Shown piece by piece: positions 29,201 to 37,885 of a DNA stretch of 64,000 nt. Every line of letters begins with the position of its first letter. Positions within the stretch are counted from its first letter, which is position 1. This stretch comes from an uncultured Flavobacteriaceae bacterium (GTDB lineage: Bacteria; Bacteroidota; Bacteroidia; Flavobacteriales; Flavobacteriaceae), in contig CAJIYH010000002.1 in NCBI GenBank assembly GCA_905181615.1, positions 186,001-250,000 on the forward strand. The letters are read 5' to 3'. Below the pieces are notes generated by a model. The model did not search any database and was not told where the DNA came from. It saw nothing but the letters and a program-made list of their open reading frames with translations. The translations under genes and the position numbers were made by a program.

Positions 29201-29333
29201 CCTGCTCTACGACAGATGCGCCAGGAAGTGGAAGTCCACTGTCATCTGTTACAACACCTGTTACTGTTTTTTGCGCCAATGCTGTAAATGCAATAAGCAT
29301 CATAGCAGACGATAATAGTAATAGTTTTTTCAT
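26247..29333 (-). CDS. SusC/RagA-family TonB-dependent transporter
   Basis: 1028 residues. After a signal peptide (MKKLLLLSSAMMLIAFTALAQ) comes a carboxypeptidase-D regulatory-like domain (about 22-95, VTGVVTDDSGLPLPGASV). Then comes a TonB-box area (DELDEVIVSG), the plug domain (about 110-225) with LVILDGVFVEG and the SusC signature GASASSLYGSRAGNGVIVITSKRG, and a 22-strand barrel ending in an aromatic strand (SYSLSLKLNF). Such proteins import oligomers using TonB energy. It forms a transporter with the SusD protein 3 bp downstream. A -7 box is 54 bp upstream. Confidence 0.95.
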   Translation of the reverse strand: MKKLLLLSSAMMLIAFTALAQKTVTGVVTDDSGLPLPGASVVEQGTSNGVSADFDGNFSIEVAEGAVLEFSYMGYQTSEQTVGSSDSINASLVADNELDEVIVSGVAGATSRKKLSVTVASVKAEDIEAVPASSASGALMGKVAGVTVTNLGQPGQGATIVLRGATNFYGSQEPLVILDGVFVEGGLGDINVDDIASFEIVKGASASSLYGSRAGNGVIVITSKRGKIGKTQVTFRTETGYNEITNFITTNQSHAWELAPDFAQHQGQYTALAGVTYPVGFQSVYAASGPQATSGAKVLKADQYSDNPFGVYNDFQSLFFKKGMNTTNYVSVSGGDEKISTLFSFENYSNEGVLNETEGYKRTSIRANIDYNLSDNLKFSASNAFIKVDDLAPGVGAQGYRNITRLSPDSNLTYDNPDGQKYWFTPDPHESEIQNPLYGLATPTLGAKQSRFLGGYNLRYNISSVFTVELEYSFESDNYRYSSSNPYNYYQINSEEPGFGYSKGSLYQNNYYQLAQKAQATLNYRQEFGAFDIKAKLSWLGEDLSYEQFSASGIDYLYAGLPTLDNFKGESITATGDKQVVRASNMFLIAGVTYKEKYILDALVRRDGSSQFGADERYNNYSRVSAAWRITEDITIPGIQEMKINAAYGTSGQRPGFNWQYEQVSLSNGQLSSNRLKGNSNLKPSQSAETEIGLNVSFLDRFTFEAAHATTETSDQFMLVGLFSPANAGKNRQWQNVGDLEATTIEASLKANVLNTQNMRWDIGVNYATTTNEIKALNAPQQQVGSDNLFLLKEGIEFGSMWGRSFVYDLATMSAQLPDGGSISDYSVNADGLVVETANIGSVDEAAIAKVDENGVAVFEQIGNQNADFRVGMTSNFTYKNIDFYMLWDWKSGGDIYNRNTQWNTISSRAGIVDQAGKPQNEKKTQNYYGSLYDVNRANKFWVEDGSFVKLREVAISYNFSKEMLARTKVIKNAKLSLIGRNILTFTDYTGWDPEVTNYSSGTQQYFSVDYGVYPTQTSYSLSLKLNF

Positions 29334-29386
29334 ATTGTTATATATAGTTAATAAATTGTTAACGAAAGTAAAAAAATAAATAATAA

Positions 29387-29394
29387 CAAATATA
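29387..29394 (-). promoter_or_regulatory. Candidate -7 box for susC-susD
   Basis: TATATTTG on the minus strand, giving an expected leader of about 45 nt before susC. The 263-bp gap to pabB is otherwise very AT-rich with no recognisable operator. Confidence 0.5.
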
Positions 29395-29569
29395 ATTTCT
29401 GCCTTTTTTTTTGTGTTTTAATTATGTTTTTATCGAAAAACACCCTGATTAACTGTATTATATTGAAAAAAAAGCCCTTAATTTCCATTTAATTGCGAAG
29501 TACAAGTGTTTTTACATTTTTTTTTAACAAGTATTTTTATTTGTAGAAGGTTATGCATTTATCTTAGAT

Positions 29570-29577
29570 TATATTTG
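29570..29577 (+). promoter_or_regulatory. Candidate -7 box for pabB-pabC
   Basis: TATATTTG, 19 bp before the pabB ATG. A TTG at 29541-29543 is 26 bp upstream, longer than the usual spacing. Confidence 0.45.
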
Positions 29578-29596
29578 AATAATTATTATATTTAAG

Positions 29597-30568
29597 ATGT
29601 CTCCAGATTCGTTTGTTAAAAGAGTTAATAGCCTTACTTCTTCAAAAACCCCTTTCTTTTTTTTGATTGATTTTGAGAAGAAAGAACCCCTGGTTTTTTC
29701 ATTAGAAGAAGCTTTTGAGCAACAGATACTATTTAATGTTGGTGGATATAGTAATTATGTTCAGCCCTCAGTTAGCAAAAAATCGTATCGATTAACGCCA
29801 AAACCTTCTTCTGTTGATCGTTATTCTTTGGCTTTCGATCGAGTTCAAGAGCATTTGAAGCGTGGCGATAGTTATTTGGTAAACTTAACATTCCCTACGG
29901 AGGTTGTTTTTGATGGAAACCTAAAGGACCTTTTTTATAGTTCTAAAAGTCCCTACAAATTGTTTTTCAAAGATCAGTTTGTGAGTTATTCTCCGGAATG
30001 CTTTGTAAAAATAGTTTCAGGTAAAATTTATTCATACCCAATGAAAGGAACTATTTCCTCTTCGGTTATCAATGCGAAAGAAACCATACTTGGCAATCCT
30101 AAAGAGATTGCAGAGCATGCAACCATCGTAGACCTTATAAGAAACGACTTATCGTCGTGCGCCAAGCAAGTTCTAGTCAACAGGTTTCGTTACGTAGATC
30201 AGATTACAAGTAATGATTCGAATTTACTACAAGTAAGTTCAGAAATAGAAGGAACTTTAAATGAAGATTGGCAAGGAAATTTAGGAAATCTTATTTGGGA
30301 TATGCTGCCGGCGGGTTCTATTTCTGGGGCACCAAAACCCAAAACACTTGAAATAATTCGTTCTGTTGAAGACGGGAAGCGTGGATATTATACTGGAGTT
30401 TATGGATTTTTTGATGGAACCAACCTAGACAGTGCGGTAGCCATTCGGTTTATTGAAACACATAACCAGACCTTTTATTATAGAAGCGGAGGAGGGGTAA
30501 CCTCGCAAAGTAATTGCGCGGAAGAGTATCAAGAACTTTTAGATAAAATATATGTACCCACTCTTTGA
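29597..30568 (+). CDS. pabB: Aminodeoxychorismate synthase component I
   Basis: 323 residues of the chorismate-binding family, shorter than E. coli PabB because the N-terminal domain is reduced, as is usual in Bacteroidota. It makes 4-amino-4-deoxychorismate for folate. Active-site elements: SYSPECFVKI, YPMKGTISS, TIVDLIRNDLSSCAKQV, LPAGSISGAPKPKTLEII (ligand binding), GYYTGVYGFFDG and YRSGGGVTSQSNCAEEYQE. PabB rather than TrpE is supported by the next gene, a class IV aminotransferase overlapping by 17 bp. The amidotransferase subunit is not in the window. Confidence 0.9.
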   Translation: MSPDSFVKRVNSLTSSKTPFFFLIDFEKKEPLVFSLEEAFEQQILFNVGGYSNYVQPSVSKKSYRLTPKPSSVDRYSLAFDRVQEHLKRGDSYLVNLTFPTEVVFDGNLKDLFYSSKSPYKLFFKDQFVSYSPECFVKIVSGKIYSYPMKGTISSSVINAKETILGNPKEIAEHATIVDLIRNDLSSCAKQVLVNRFRYVDQITSNDSNLLQVSSEIEGTLNEDWQGNLGNLIWDMLPAGSISGAPKPKTLEIIRSVEDGKRGYYTGVYGFFDGTNLDSAVAIRFIETHNQTFYYRSGGGVTSQSNCAEEYQELLDKIYVPTL

Positions 30569-31142
30569 ATCCATTCGTGTTGAAGGGGGGCGAGCACATT
30601 TACTCCAATATCATCAAAATAGATTAAATCGTTCTTACCTAAAACTTTTCAAAACCACATGTCCTTGGACCTTGGAGTCTATTCTCCCTGAGCTTCCTCC
30701 TGTCAGGTTATTTAAATTGCGTTTTAAGTACAACAAAGACAGCTTTAGCTTTGAAACACTAAAATATACTCCAAGTAAGATTGAAAGCCTTAAGCTCGTT
30801 GAAATCAATTCCTATTCCTACGATTTTAAATTCACAGATCGATCGGGTATTGATCAGGCTTTTAATTTAAGAGGGGACTGTGATGATGTTCTGATGACCA
30901 AAAACGGCTTGCTTACCGATACATCGTATTGCAATATTCTTTTGTTTGATGGAACCGATTGGATTACTCCAGCCCAACCCTTGTTTAAAGGGGTTCAAAG
31001 AAATTTTTTAATTGATCAACAAATTATAAAAACGAAGCAGATTTATAAAGAGCAGCTTTCTAAATTTAAATTTTTCCAATTGATTAATGCATTGAATTCT
31101 TTTGATAAAAACATAAAGTTTTCTGTTGATTGTATTAAATAA
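30552..31142 (+). CDS. pabC: Class IV aminotransferase-like protein, probable aminodeoxychorismate lyase
   Basis: 196 residues, short for the PLP fold-type IV family (usually 250-300), but both ends of the fold are there: LFESIRVEGGRAHLLQYHQNR at the start and GDCDDVLMTKNGLLTDTSYCNI for cofactor binding. The lysine in DFKFTDR (K93) is the best candidate for the PLP Schiff base. Aminodeoxychorismate lyase would split the PabB product into 4-aminobenzoate and pyruvate. The pairing and 17-bp overlap with pabB carry much of the call. Confidence 0.82.
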   Translation: MYPLFESIRVEGGRAHLLQYHQNRLNRSYLKLFKTTCPWTLESILPELPPVRLFKLRFKYNKDSFSFETLKYTPSKIESLKLVEINSYSYDFKFTDRSGIDQAFNLRGDCDDVLMTKNGLLTDTSYCNILLFDGTDWITPAQPLFKGVQRNFLIDQQIIKTKQIYKEQLSKFKFFQLINALNSFDKNIKFSVDCIK

Positions 31143-31176
31143 AAAACCCGCTCGAAAGCGGGTTTAATTCTATTAT
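31141..31176. repeat. 36-nt repeat, copy 2 (hairpin after pabC)
   Basis: Identical to 24736-24771. The hairpin CCCGCT-CGAA-AGCGGG starts 4 bp after the pabC stop. Its better T-run is on the minus strand, so it is poorly placed for pabC but well placed for a minus-strand gene, such as the susD remnant at 31273-31617. Confidence 0.85.
31143..31165. terminator. Terminator-type hairpin downstream of pabC
   Basis: A perfect 9-bp stem of the AAACCCGCT/AGCGGGTTT type with a 4-base loop. In the plus direction only three T residues follow; in the minus direction six do. It may serve both sides. Confidence 0.75.
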
Positions 31177-31220
31177 TAAGTTAGGCTTATAAAAATTCTG
31201 ATGCGAGGGAACTTTTATGC

Positions 31221-31254
31221 AAAAAAAACCACCTAGGATAGAGGTGTTTTTTTA
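31221..31254 (-). terminator. Terminator-like hairpin beside the susD remnant
   Basis: CACCT (31230-31234) and AGGTG (31242-31246) flank a 7-base loop, with A-runs left and T-runs right. Read on the minus strand it directly follows the susD remnant, suggesting it was that gene's terminator. Confidence 0.6.
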
Positions 31255-31272
31255 TTTTAAATTGCTTTTGCC

Positions 31273-31617
31273 TTAATTAACGTCCCAAAACAATCTGGTA
31301 GTTTGTGTATCAGCACCAATTGCAAAACTGGCAGCATTATAATTTGTTTCGATCAACGTCTGTACGTTTAAAGGTTATGTGAAGCCATTAGGAATAGGGT
31401 TTCCTGTATCTGCAGGCAAATTGGAGGTAATTGCGCCATGAAACATTCTGTAAATAGACCATCCCTCAAATCCACGGTTGTACATAGCAATCCAGAATTG
31501 TTTTCCTAGGCTGTCTTGAGAAAAAGTAACTTCTGGTTTAGCAATGTAGTCTGCAGCAACAGCTATTTTCAAATCCTCAAAAGATGCTGCAATACCAGCT
31601 TTATAATGAGAAGCGTT
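31273..31617 (-). pseudogene. SusD-like gene remnant (C-terminal part only)
   Basis: The minus-strand translation reads HYKAGIAASFEDL, YIAKPEVTF, FWIAMYNRGFEGWSIYRMFH, NPIPNGFT, a stop at 31375-31377, then PLNVQTLIETNYNAASFAIG and TTRLFWDVN with its natural stop at 31273-31275. This is the C-terminal third of a SusD/RagB-like lipoprotein; the family normally has a Tyr-Pro where the stop is, so TAT or TAC became TAA. The N-terminal two thirds are missing, and the frame closes upstream at 31618. It is not a copy of the intact SusD at 24783-26243, whose C-terminus differs (ending in GGWR). Treated as non-functional. Confidence 0.82.
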
Positions 31618-31741
31618 TTAGGAGTTGGAAATATTATATAATTTCTACCTGAATTATAAGAGTTGTTTTTTGTCTTCTAGAGTTAATATTTCTCATTGTT
31701 AATAAAAAACAGACTTAGTTGTGATTTTTAGGTTAAATCAG
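31618..31741. other. Non-coding stretch between the susD remnant and the rpsL promoter
   Basis: About 124 bp of AT-rich sequence with no gene or hairpin that I can support. It probably includes the deletion scar where the rest of the second susD locus was lost. Confidence 0.4.
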
Positions 31742-31742
31742 T

Positions 31743-31772
31743 TTGAATCCTAAAAAAATATTCTTACATTTG
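31743..31772 (+). promoter_or_regulatory. Promoter of the rpsL ribosomal cluster
   Basis: TTG at 31743-31745 (preceded by T), a 19-nt spacer and TACATTTG at 31765-31772 make an ideal Bacteroidota promoter. Transcription should start near 31776-31779, at the CCCTTTAAAAGGG inverted repeat (31776-31788), about 30 nt before rpsL. It probably drives a large part of the r-protein cluster. Confidence 0.8.
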
Positions 31773-31806
31773 CAGCCCTTTAAAAGGGAATAATATAAAA
31801 TTATAT

Positions 31807-32181
31807 ATGCCAACTATTGCACAATTAGTACGAAAAGGAAGAGTCACCATTACCAAGAAGAGTAAATCGGCTGCTTTGGATTCGTGTCCACAAAGAAGAG
31901 GAGTATGCACTCGTGTTTATACCACGACTCCTAAAAAACCTAACTCAGCAATGCGTAAAGTAGCACGTGTTCGTTTGACTAACGGTAAAGAAGTAAATGC
32001 ATACATCCCTGGAGAAGGACACAACCTCCAAGAGCACTCGATAGTATTGGTACGTGGCGGAAGAGTTAAAGATTTACCAGGTGTTCGTTATCACATCGTA
32101 AGGGGAGCATTGGATACAGCCGGAGTAGAAGGCCGTCTTCAAAGAAGATCCAAATACGGAGCAAAACGACCTAAGAAGTAA
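31807..32181 (+). CDS. rpsL: 30S ribosomal protein S12
   Basis: 124 residues. It sits at the decoding centre and helps proofread codon-anticodon pairing. The conserved [21 protein letters not shown] loop keeps the wild-type lysine associated with streptomycin sensitivity, and [12 protein letters not shown] holds the Asp that is methylthiolated in some bacteria. It is the first gene of the ribosomal cluster, 28 bp ahead of rpsG. Confidence 0.98.
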   Translation: MPTIAQLVRKGRVTITKKSKSAALDSCPQRRGVCTRVYTTTPKKPNSAMRKVARVRLTNGKEVNAYIPGEGHNLQEHSIVLVRGGRVKDLPGVRYHIVRGALDTAGVEGRLQRRSKYGAKRPKK

Positions 32182-32209
32182 AAAAAAATTAACTCTTTAA
32201 GCATTAATT

Positions 32210-32686
32210 ATGAGAAAAAGACAAGCAAAAAAACGTCCACTATTACCGGATCCACAATTCAATGACCAACTGGTTACTCGTTTTGTGAATATGATTATGT
32301 GGGACGGAAAAAAATCAGTTGCTTTCCGAATTTTCTATGACGCCATGGCGATCGTAGAGGAACGCAACCAAGACGAAGAAAAAACACCATTAGAAATCTG
32401 GAAAGAAGCACTTTCCAATGTGATGCCTCACGTAGAAGTACGTAGCCGTCGTGTTGGTGGGGCAACCTTCCAAATTCCAATGCAAATTCGTCCAGACCGA
32501 AAGGTATCACTTGCAATGAAGTGGATGATTACTTACGCTCGTAAGCGTAACGAAAAAACCATGGCTTTGCGTTTAGCAAATGAGGTACTTGCAGCTTCTA
32601 AAGAAGAAGGTGCTGCTGTTAAGAAGCGTTTAGATACGCACAAGATGGCAGAAGCAAATAAAGCCTTTTCACATTTTAGATTCTAA
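32210..32686 (+). CDS. rpsG: 30S ribosomal protein S7
   Basis: 158 residues. It binds the 3' domain of 16S rRNA and starts assembly of the small-subunit head. MRKRQAKKRPLLPDP and NVMPHVEVRSRRVGGATFQIP are the conserved beginning and RNA-binding region. It lies between rpsL and fusA in the classical str order. Confidence 0.97.
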   Translation: MRKRQAKKRPLLPDPQFNDQLVTRFVNMIMWDGKKSVAFRIFYDAMAIVEERNQDEEKTPLEIWKEALSNVMPHVEVRSRRVGGATFQIPMQIRPDRKVSLAMKWMITYARKRNEKTMALRLANEVLAASKEEGAAVKKRLDTHKMAEANKAFSHFRF

Positions 32687-32716
32687 ACGTAAACATCAAC
32701 TACTGATTTATTTATC

Positions 32717-34843
32717 ATGGCAAGAGATTTAAAATATACTAGAAACATTGGGATTGCAGCGCATATTGATGCGGGTAAGACCACTACGACAGAACGTGTG
32801 TTGTTTTACACGGGTGTTAGCCACAAAATAGGTGAAGTGCATGATGGTGCAGCAACTATGGACTGGATGGAGCAGGAGCAAGAACGTGGTATTACCATTA
32901 CTTCTGCTGCTACAACATGTTCATGGGACTTCCCAACAGAACAAGGCGAAGCATTAGAAGATACTAAACCATTCCACTTTAATATTATTGATACTCCTGG
33001 CCACGTTGATTTTACCGTGGAAGTTAACCGTTCTCTTCGTGTACTCGATGGGTTGGTTTTCTTGTTTTCTGCAGTTGATGGTGTTGAGCCACAATCTGAA
33101 ACAAACTGGAGACTAGCAGATAACTATAATGTTCCACGTATTGGTTTTGTAAATAAAATGGACAGACAAGGATCTAACTTCCTTGGTGTTTGTAAGCAAG
33201 TAAAAGACATGTTGAAGTCGAACGCAGTTCCAATTGTATTAAACATTGGCGATGAAGAAGACTTTAAAGGTATCGTTGACTTAGTTAAAAACCGTGCGAT
33301 CGTTTGGCATGAGGATAACTTTGGATCTACGTTTGACGTAGTAGATATTCCAGAAGACATGAAAGAAGAGGCTAAACAATACAGAGCACTTCTTATCGAA
33401 GAGGTTGCTAGTTATGACGAAAATCTTCTTGAGAAATTTATGGAAGACGAAAATTCAATTACTGAAGACGAAGTGCACGCAGCATTGAGAGCAGCAGTAA
33501 TGGATATGTCGATCATTCCTATGGTATGTGGATCTGCATTCAAAAATAAAGGAGTACAGTTTCTTTTAGATGCTGTATGTCGTTACTTACCTTCTCCGGA
33601 AGATAAAGAAGCGATTGTAGGGATTGATCCAGATACTGGTGAAGAAATTACAAGAACACCATCTGTATCTGATCCATTCGCAGCATTAGCATTCAAAATT
33701 GCTACCGATCCTTTTGTAGGACGTTTAGCCTTTTTCCGTGCATATTCAGGTCGTTTAGATGCAGGTTCTTATGTATTGAACAACCGCTCTGGTAAAAAAG
33801 AACGTATTTCTCGTATCTATCAAATGCATTCCAATAAACAAAACTCCATCGATTTTATCGAAGCAGGAGATATTGGTGCAGCTGTTGGATTTAAATCCAT
33901 CAAAACAGGAGATACTTTATCAGCAGAGAAACACCCAATTGTCTTGGAATCTATGGATTTCCCTGATCCAGTAATTGGTATCGCTGTTGAGCCTAAAACA
34001 AAAGTAGATGTAGATAAGCTAGGTATGGCTTTGGCTAAACTAGCAGAAGAAGATCCTACATTCCAAGTTAAAACAGATGAGGCTTCTGGCCAAACTATTA
34101 TTTCTGGAATGGGAGAGCTACACTTAGATATTATTGTTGACCGCCTACGAAGAGAATTCAAAGTAGAGGTTAATCAAGGACAACCTCAAGTAGAATACAA
34201 AGAGGCGTTGACCATGTCTGCAGATCATAGAGAAGTTTACAAGAAACAATCTGGTGGTCGTGGTAAATTCGCAGATATCGTATTTACTATCGAACCAGCG
34301 GAAGAAGGTAAGCCAGGTCTTGAGTTTGTAAACTTAATCAAAGGTGGAAACGTTCCTAAGGAATATGTTCCAGCCGTTGAGAAAGGATTCAAAGATTCTA
34401 TGAAAAACGGTCCTTTAGCTGGATTCGAAGTTGATTCTATGAAAGTTACTTTAAAAGATGGTTCGTTCCACCCAGTGGATTCCGATTCACTATCTTTTGA
34501 ACTTGCAGCAAGAATGGGCTTTAAAGCTTCAGCAAAAGCAGCTAAAGCTGTGATTATGGAGCCAATTATGAAAGTTGAAGTATTGACTCCCGAAGAAAAC
34601 ATGGGAGATATCGTAGGGGATCTTAACAAACGTCGTGGTCAAGTAAATGCCATGGACGATCGCTCAGGATCTAAAGTTGTAAAAGCTTTAGTGCCTTTAT
34701 CAGAAATGTTTGGATATGTAACTTCATTAAGAACACTTTCTTCTGGTAGAGCAACTTCCACAATGGAATTTTCACACTACGAGGCAACACCTTCTAATAT
34801 TTCACAAGATGTGATTGCAGAAGTTAATGGACAAAAAAACTAA
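32717..34843 (+). CDS. fusA: Translation elongation factor G
   Basis: The GTPase that moves tRNAs and mRNA through the ribosome after each peptide bond. 708 residues in five domains. GTPase motifs: [12 protein letters not shown] (G1), RGITITSAA (G2), DTPGHVDF (G3), NKMDRQG (G4) and CGSAFKNKG (G5). Domain IV, which contacts the A site, is complete near 480-605. The tuf gene does not follow, unlike in E. coli; S10 comes next after 12 bp, a usual arrangement in Bacteroidota. Confidence 0.98.
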   Translation: MARDLKYTRNIGIAAHIDAGKTTTTERVLFYTGVSHKIGEVHDGAATMDWMEQEQERGITITSAATTCSWDFPTEQGEALEDTKPFHFNIIDTPGHVDFTVEVNRSLRVLDGLVFLFSAVDGVEPQSETNWRLADNYNVPRIGFVNKMDRQGSNFLGVCKQVKDMLKSNAVPIVLNIGDEEDFKGIVDLVKNRAIVWHEDNFGSTFDVVDIPEDMKEEAKQYRALLIEEVASYDENLLEKFMEDENSITEDEVHAALRAAVMDMSIIPMVCGSAFKNKGVQFLLDAVCRYLPSPEDKEAIVGIDPDTGEEITRTPSVSDPFAALAFKIATDPFVGRLAFFRAYSGRLDAGSYVLNNRSGKKERISRIYQMHSNKQNSIDFIEAGDIGAAVGFKSIKTGDTLSAEKHPIVLESMDFPDPVIGIAVEPKTKVDVDKLGMALAKLAEEDPTFQVKTDEASGQTIISGMGELHLDIIVDRLRREFKVEVNQGQPQVEYKEALTMSADHREVYKKQSGGRGKFADIVFTIEPAEEGKPGLEFVNLIKGGNVPKEYVPAVEKGFKDSMKNGPLAGFEVDSMKVTLKDGSFHPVDSDSLSFELAARMGFKASAKAAKAVIMEPIMKVEVLTPEENMGDIVGDLNKRRGQVNAMDDRSGSKVVKALVPLSEMFGYVTSLRTLSSGRATSTMEFSHYEATPSNISQDVIAEVNGQKN

Positions 34844-34855
34844 ATCATTAGTACG

Positions 34856-35161
34856 ATGAGTCAAAAAATTAGAATTAAATTAAAATCTTACGATTACAAC
34901 TTAGTGGATAAGTCTGCTGATAAAATCGTAAAAACAGTAAAAACAACAGGTGCAGTTGTTACAGGTCCTATTCCTTTACCAACTCACAAAAAAATATTTA
35001 CTGTATTACGTTCACCTCACGTTAACAAGAAATCAAGAGAGCAATTTCAATTGTGTTCTTACAAGCGTTTATTGGACATCTACAGTTCATCCTCTAAAAC
35101 AATTGATGCTTTAATGAAGCTTGAATTGCCTAGTGGAGTTGAAGTAGAAATAAAAGTTTAA
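34856..35161 (+). CDS. rpsJ: 30S ribosomal protein S10
   Basis: 101 residues, head protein of the small subunit. In E. coli it also joins the NusB antitermination complex. [21 protein letters not shown] and [25 protein letters not shown] are characteristic. It opens the S10-type gene order. A 54-bp gap, the second longest inside the cluster, precedes rplC. Confidence 0.97.
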   Translation: MSQKIRIKLKSYDYNLVDKSADKIVKTVKTTGAVVTGPIPLPTHKKIFTVLRSPHVNKKSREQFQLCSYKRLLDIYSSSSKTIDALMKLELPSGVEVEIKV

Positions 35162-35215
35162 GTACAAGTATACATTAGGAGTAAAATATAAATCATTAAT
35201 TAATTATATAATCAT

Positions 35216-35833
35216 ATGTCTGGGTTAATAGGAAAGAAAATCGGTATGACCAGCCTCTTTGACGAGCAAGGAAAAAATATTCCTTGTACAGTTATAGAGC
35301 TAGGACCATGCGTGGTTACCCAAGTCAGAACCGAAGAGGTTGACGGGTATAGCGCTCTTCAAATTGGTTTCGATGACAAGGCAGAAAAGAGAGTAACTAA
35401 CGCTGCTCTTGGGCACTTCAAAAAAGCCAACACTGTACCTAAAAAGAAAGTCGTTGAATTCCAAGATTTTGAAGAAGAGTATAAATTAGGTGACACATTA
35501 ACAGTAGAACTTTTTAAAGAAGGTGAATTTGTTGATGTATCAGGAACATCTAAAGGTAAAGGTTTCCAAGGGGTTGTAAAACGTCACGGATTTGCTGGAG
35601 TAGGTCAAGCTACCCACGGTCAGCATAACCGATTACGTGCACCGGGATCAATTGGAGCAGCTTCTTATCCTGCACGTGTATTCAAAGGAATGCGCATGGC
35701 AGGTCAAATGGGAACTGACAAAGTTAAAGTACAGAACTTAAAAGTATTAAAGGTAGTTTCTGAAAAGAACCTACTCGTTGTTAAAGGAGCAGTTCCTGGT
35801 CACACGAATGCTTACGTAATCGTTGAGAAATAA
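35216..35833 (+). CDS. rplC: 50S ribosomal protein L3
   Basis: 205 residues, binds near the 3' end of 23S rRNA with a loop reaching the peptidyl transferase centre. Typical are the [17 protein letters not shown] start and the [18 protein letters not shown]-like [15 protein letters not shown] and [10 protein letters not shown] segments. Its stop overlaps the start of rplD by one base. Confidence 0.97.
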   Translation: MSGLIGKKIGMTSLFDEQGKNIPCTVIELGPCVVTQVRTEEVDGYSALQIGFDDKAEKRVTNAALGHFKKANTVPKKKVVEFQDFEEEYKLGDTLTVELFKEGEFVDVSGTSKGKGFQGVVKRHGFAGVGQATHGQHNRLRAPGSIGAASYPARVFKGMRMAGQMGTDKVKVQNLKVLKVVSEKNLLVVKGAVPGHTNAYVIVEK

Positions 35834-36465
35834 TGGAAGTAGCTGTAGTAGACATTCAAGGAAAAAAAACAGGAAGGAAAGTTAAACTTTCAGAAACTGT
35901 TTTCGGCATTGAGCCAAACACACACGCTGTTTATTTAGATGTAAAATCACATCTAGCGAACAAGCGTCAAGGGACTCATAAGGCCAAAGAACGTGGCGAA
36001 ATCAAAGGAAGCACACGTAAGATCAAAAAACAAAAAGGTACCGGTACAGCTCGTGCAGGTTCTATAAAGAATCCCCTCTTTAGAGGTGGAGGTCGTGTTT
36101 TTGGTCCTCGTGTCCGTGATTACAGCCAAAAAGTAAATAAGAAAGTTAAACGTTTAGCGCGTAAATCTGCCTTAACAATCAAGGCTCAAGAAAACGCTAT
36201 TATCGTTTTGGAAGACTTTCAATTTGACTCCCCAAAAACCACTAACTATCTAAACGTCCTAAAGTCTTTAGGATTAGAAAACAAAAAGTCAGTAGTAGTG
36301 TTGGCTGAGCCAAATAAAAATGTATATTTGTCATCGCGCAATATAAAACATTCGCAAGCTATAACCAGCTCAGAATTAAACACTTACAAAATAGTCAATA
36401 CCAACAGTTTGGTTTTATTTGAAAGTGCAGTTGCCGGAATAGAAACCCTTTTGAACAAAGCATAG
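35833..36465 (+). CDS. rplD: 50S ribosomal protein L4
   Basis: 210 residues. Lines the peptide exit tunnel with an extended loop (KGTGTARAGSIKNPLFRGGGRVFGP, around 70-95). In E. coli L4 represses the S10 operon, but no matching leader was recognised here. Starts on the last base of rplC and ends 4 bp before rplW. Confidence 0.96.
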   Translation: MEVAVVDIQGKKTGRKVKLSETVFGIEPNTHAVYLDVKSHLANKRQGTHKAKERGEIKGSTRKIKKQKGTGTARAGSIKNPLFRGGGRVFGPRVRDYSQKVNKKVKRLARKSALTIKAQENAIIVLEDFQFDSPKTTNYLNVLKSLGLENKKSVVVLAEPNKNVYLSSRNIKHSQAITSSELNTYKIVNTNSLVLFESAVAGIETLLNKA

Positions 36466-36469
36466 CGTT

Positions 36470-36760
36470 ATGAGTATTTTAATCAAGCCTATCATTACCG
36501 AGAAAGCAACAGCAGATAGCGAAATGAATAATTGCTATACGTTTCTTGTATTAACAACTTCTAACAAGGTTGAAATCAAGAAAGCAGTAGAGGCAACTTA
36601 TGGAGTTTCTGTAGAAAAAGTAAGAACCTTGAGATATGGTGCAGAGCGTAAAACGCGCTACACTAAGACAGGTCTTCAAAAAGGAAAAACGAATAGCACC
36701 AAAAAAGCAATCATACAGGTTGCCGAAGGGGATGCTATTGATTTTTATAGTAATCTTTAA
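36470..36760 (+). CDS. rplW: 50S ribosomal protein L23
   Basis: 96 residues at the tunnel exit, where it docks signal recognition particle (encoded here by ffh at 58.2 kb) and trigger factor. The start IKPIITEKATADSE and the VEKVRTLRYGAERKTRYTKTG loop are typical. Confidence 0.96.
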   Translation: MSILIKPIITEKATADSEMNNCYTFLVLTTSNKVEIKKAVEATYGVSVEKVRTLRYGAERKTRYTKTGLQKGKTNSTKKAIIQVAEGDAIDFYSNL

Positions 36761-36769
36761 CAGCGTCAC

Positions 36770-37594
36770 ATGTCAGTTAGAAAATTAAAACCGATAACAC
36801 CAGCGCAGCGTTTTAGAGTAGTAAATGGATTTGACGCAATTACTACTGATAAGCCGGAGAAGAGTTTGTTGGCTCCGAAAAAGCGTAGTGGTGGAAGAAA
36901 CAACACTGGAAAAATGACCATGCGCCACTTAGGTGGAGGTCATAAGAAACGATATCGTATCATTGATTTCAAACGTAACAAATTTGATGTTACCGCTGAA
37001 GTTTTATCGATTGAATACGATCCAAACCGTACTTCATTTATTGCACTTGTGCAATATAAAGACGGGGAGAAGCGATATATTATCGCTCAAAATGGTCTTC
37101 AGGTAGGACAAACAGTTACCTCGGGTGCATCCGCTGCACCAGAAGTAGGTAACGCACTTCCTTTATCTGCAATACCATTAGGGACAATCATTTCTTGTAT
37201 AGAATTACGCCCAGAAGCAGGAGCAAGTATTGCACGAAGTGCAGGATCATTTGCTCAGTTAATGGCACGAGATGGAAAATACGCAACGATTAAATTACCG
37301 TCCGGAGAAACGCGTTTAATCTTAGTTACCTGTATAGCTAGCATTGGTGCTGTATCGAATTCAGATCACCAATTACTTGTTTCAGGTAAAGCCGGTCGTT
37401 CTCGTTGGTTAGGAAGACGTCCACGTACACGACCTGTTGCAATGAACCCTGTCGATCACCCAATGGGTGGTGGTGAAGGTCGTGCATCTGGAGGACATCC
37501 ACGTAACCGTAATGGAATTCCTGCTAAAGGATTCAGAACGCGTTCCAAGACTAAAGCGAGTAGTAAATTTATTGTCGAACGTAGAAAAAAATAA
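36770..37594 (+). CDS. rplB: 50S ribosomal protein L2
   Basis: 274 residues, needed for subunit joining and peptidyl transferase activity. The SH3-like and OB domains are followed by the conserved loop [19 protein letters not shown] near the active centre. Strongly basic, with a [15 protein letters not shown] tail. Confidence 0.98.
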   Translation: MSVRKLKPITPAQRFRVVNGFDAITTDKPEKSLLAPKKRSGGRNNTGKMTMRHLGGGHKKRYRIIDFKRNKFDVTAEVLSIEYDPNRTSFIALVQYKDGEKRYIIAQNGLQVGQTVTSGASAAPEVGNALPLSAIPLGTIISCIELRPEAGASIARSAGSFAQLMARDGKYATIKLPSGETRLILVTCIASIGAVSNSDHQLLVSGKAGRSRWLGRRPRTRPVAMNPVDHPMGGGEGRASGGHPRNRNGIPAKGFRTRSKTKASSKFIVERRKK

Positions 37595-37600
37595 GAAACT

Positions 37601-37879
37601 ATGGGACGTTCATTAAAAAAAGGACCCTTTGTACACCACAGTCTTGAAAAAAAGATAGTGGCCAATGTTGATTCAAAAAGTAAATCAGTAATAAAGACTT
37701 GGTCTCGTGCCTCGTTAATTACTCCTGATTTTGTAGGACAAACAATTGCAGTGCACAACGGAAGACAATTTATTCCTGTATACGTTACAGAGAATATGGT
37801 AGGACATAAACTAGGCGAATTTTCACCAACACGATCGTATCGTGGTCACGGTGGAGCCAAAAATAAAGGTAAAAGATAA
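37601..37879 (+). CDS. rpsS: 30S ribosomal protein S19
   Basis: 92 residues in the small-subunit head, paired with S13. [45 protein letters not shown] and the end [11 protein letters not shown] are diagnostic. Confidence 0.97.
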   Translation: MGRSLKKGPFVHHSLEKKIVANVDSKSKSVIKTWSRASLITPDFVGQTIAVHNGRQFIPVYVTENMVGHKLGEFSPTRSYRGHGGAKNKGKR

Positions 37880-37885
37880 TAGCTC

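Noticed and set aside
31375-31572. 65-residue open frame on the minus strand between pabC and rpsL
   Set aside because: It is only the readable middle of the SusD-like relic; matching sequence continues on both sides, past an in-frame stop and past the supposed start.
33820-34629. Two long antisense frames inside fusA
   Set aside because: They have no conserved motif and mirror the codon pattern of the highly expressed EF-G gene.
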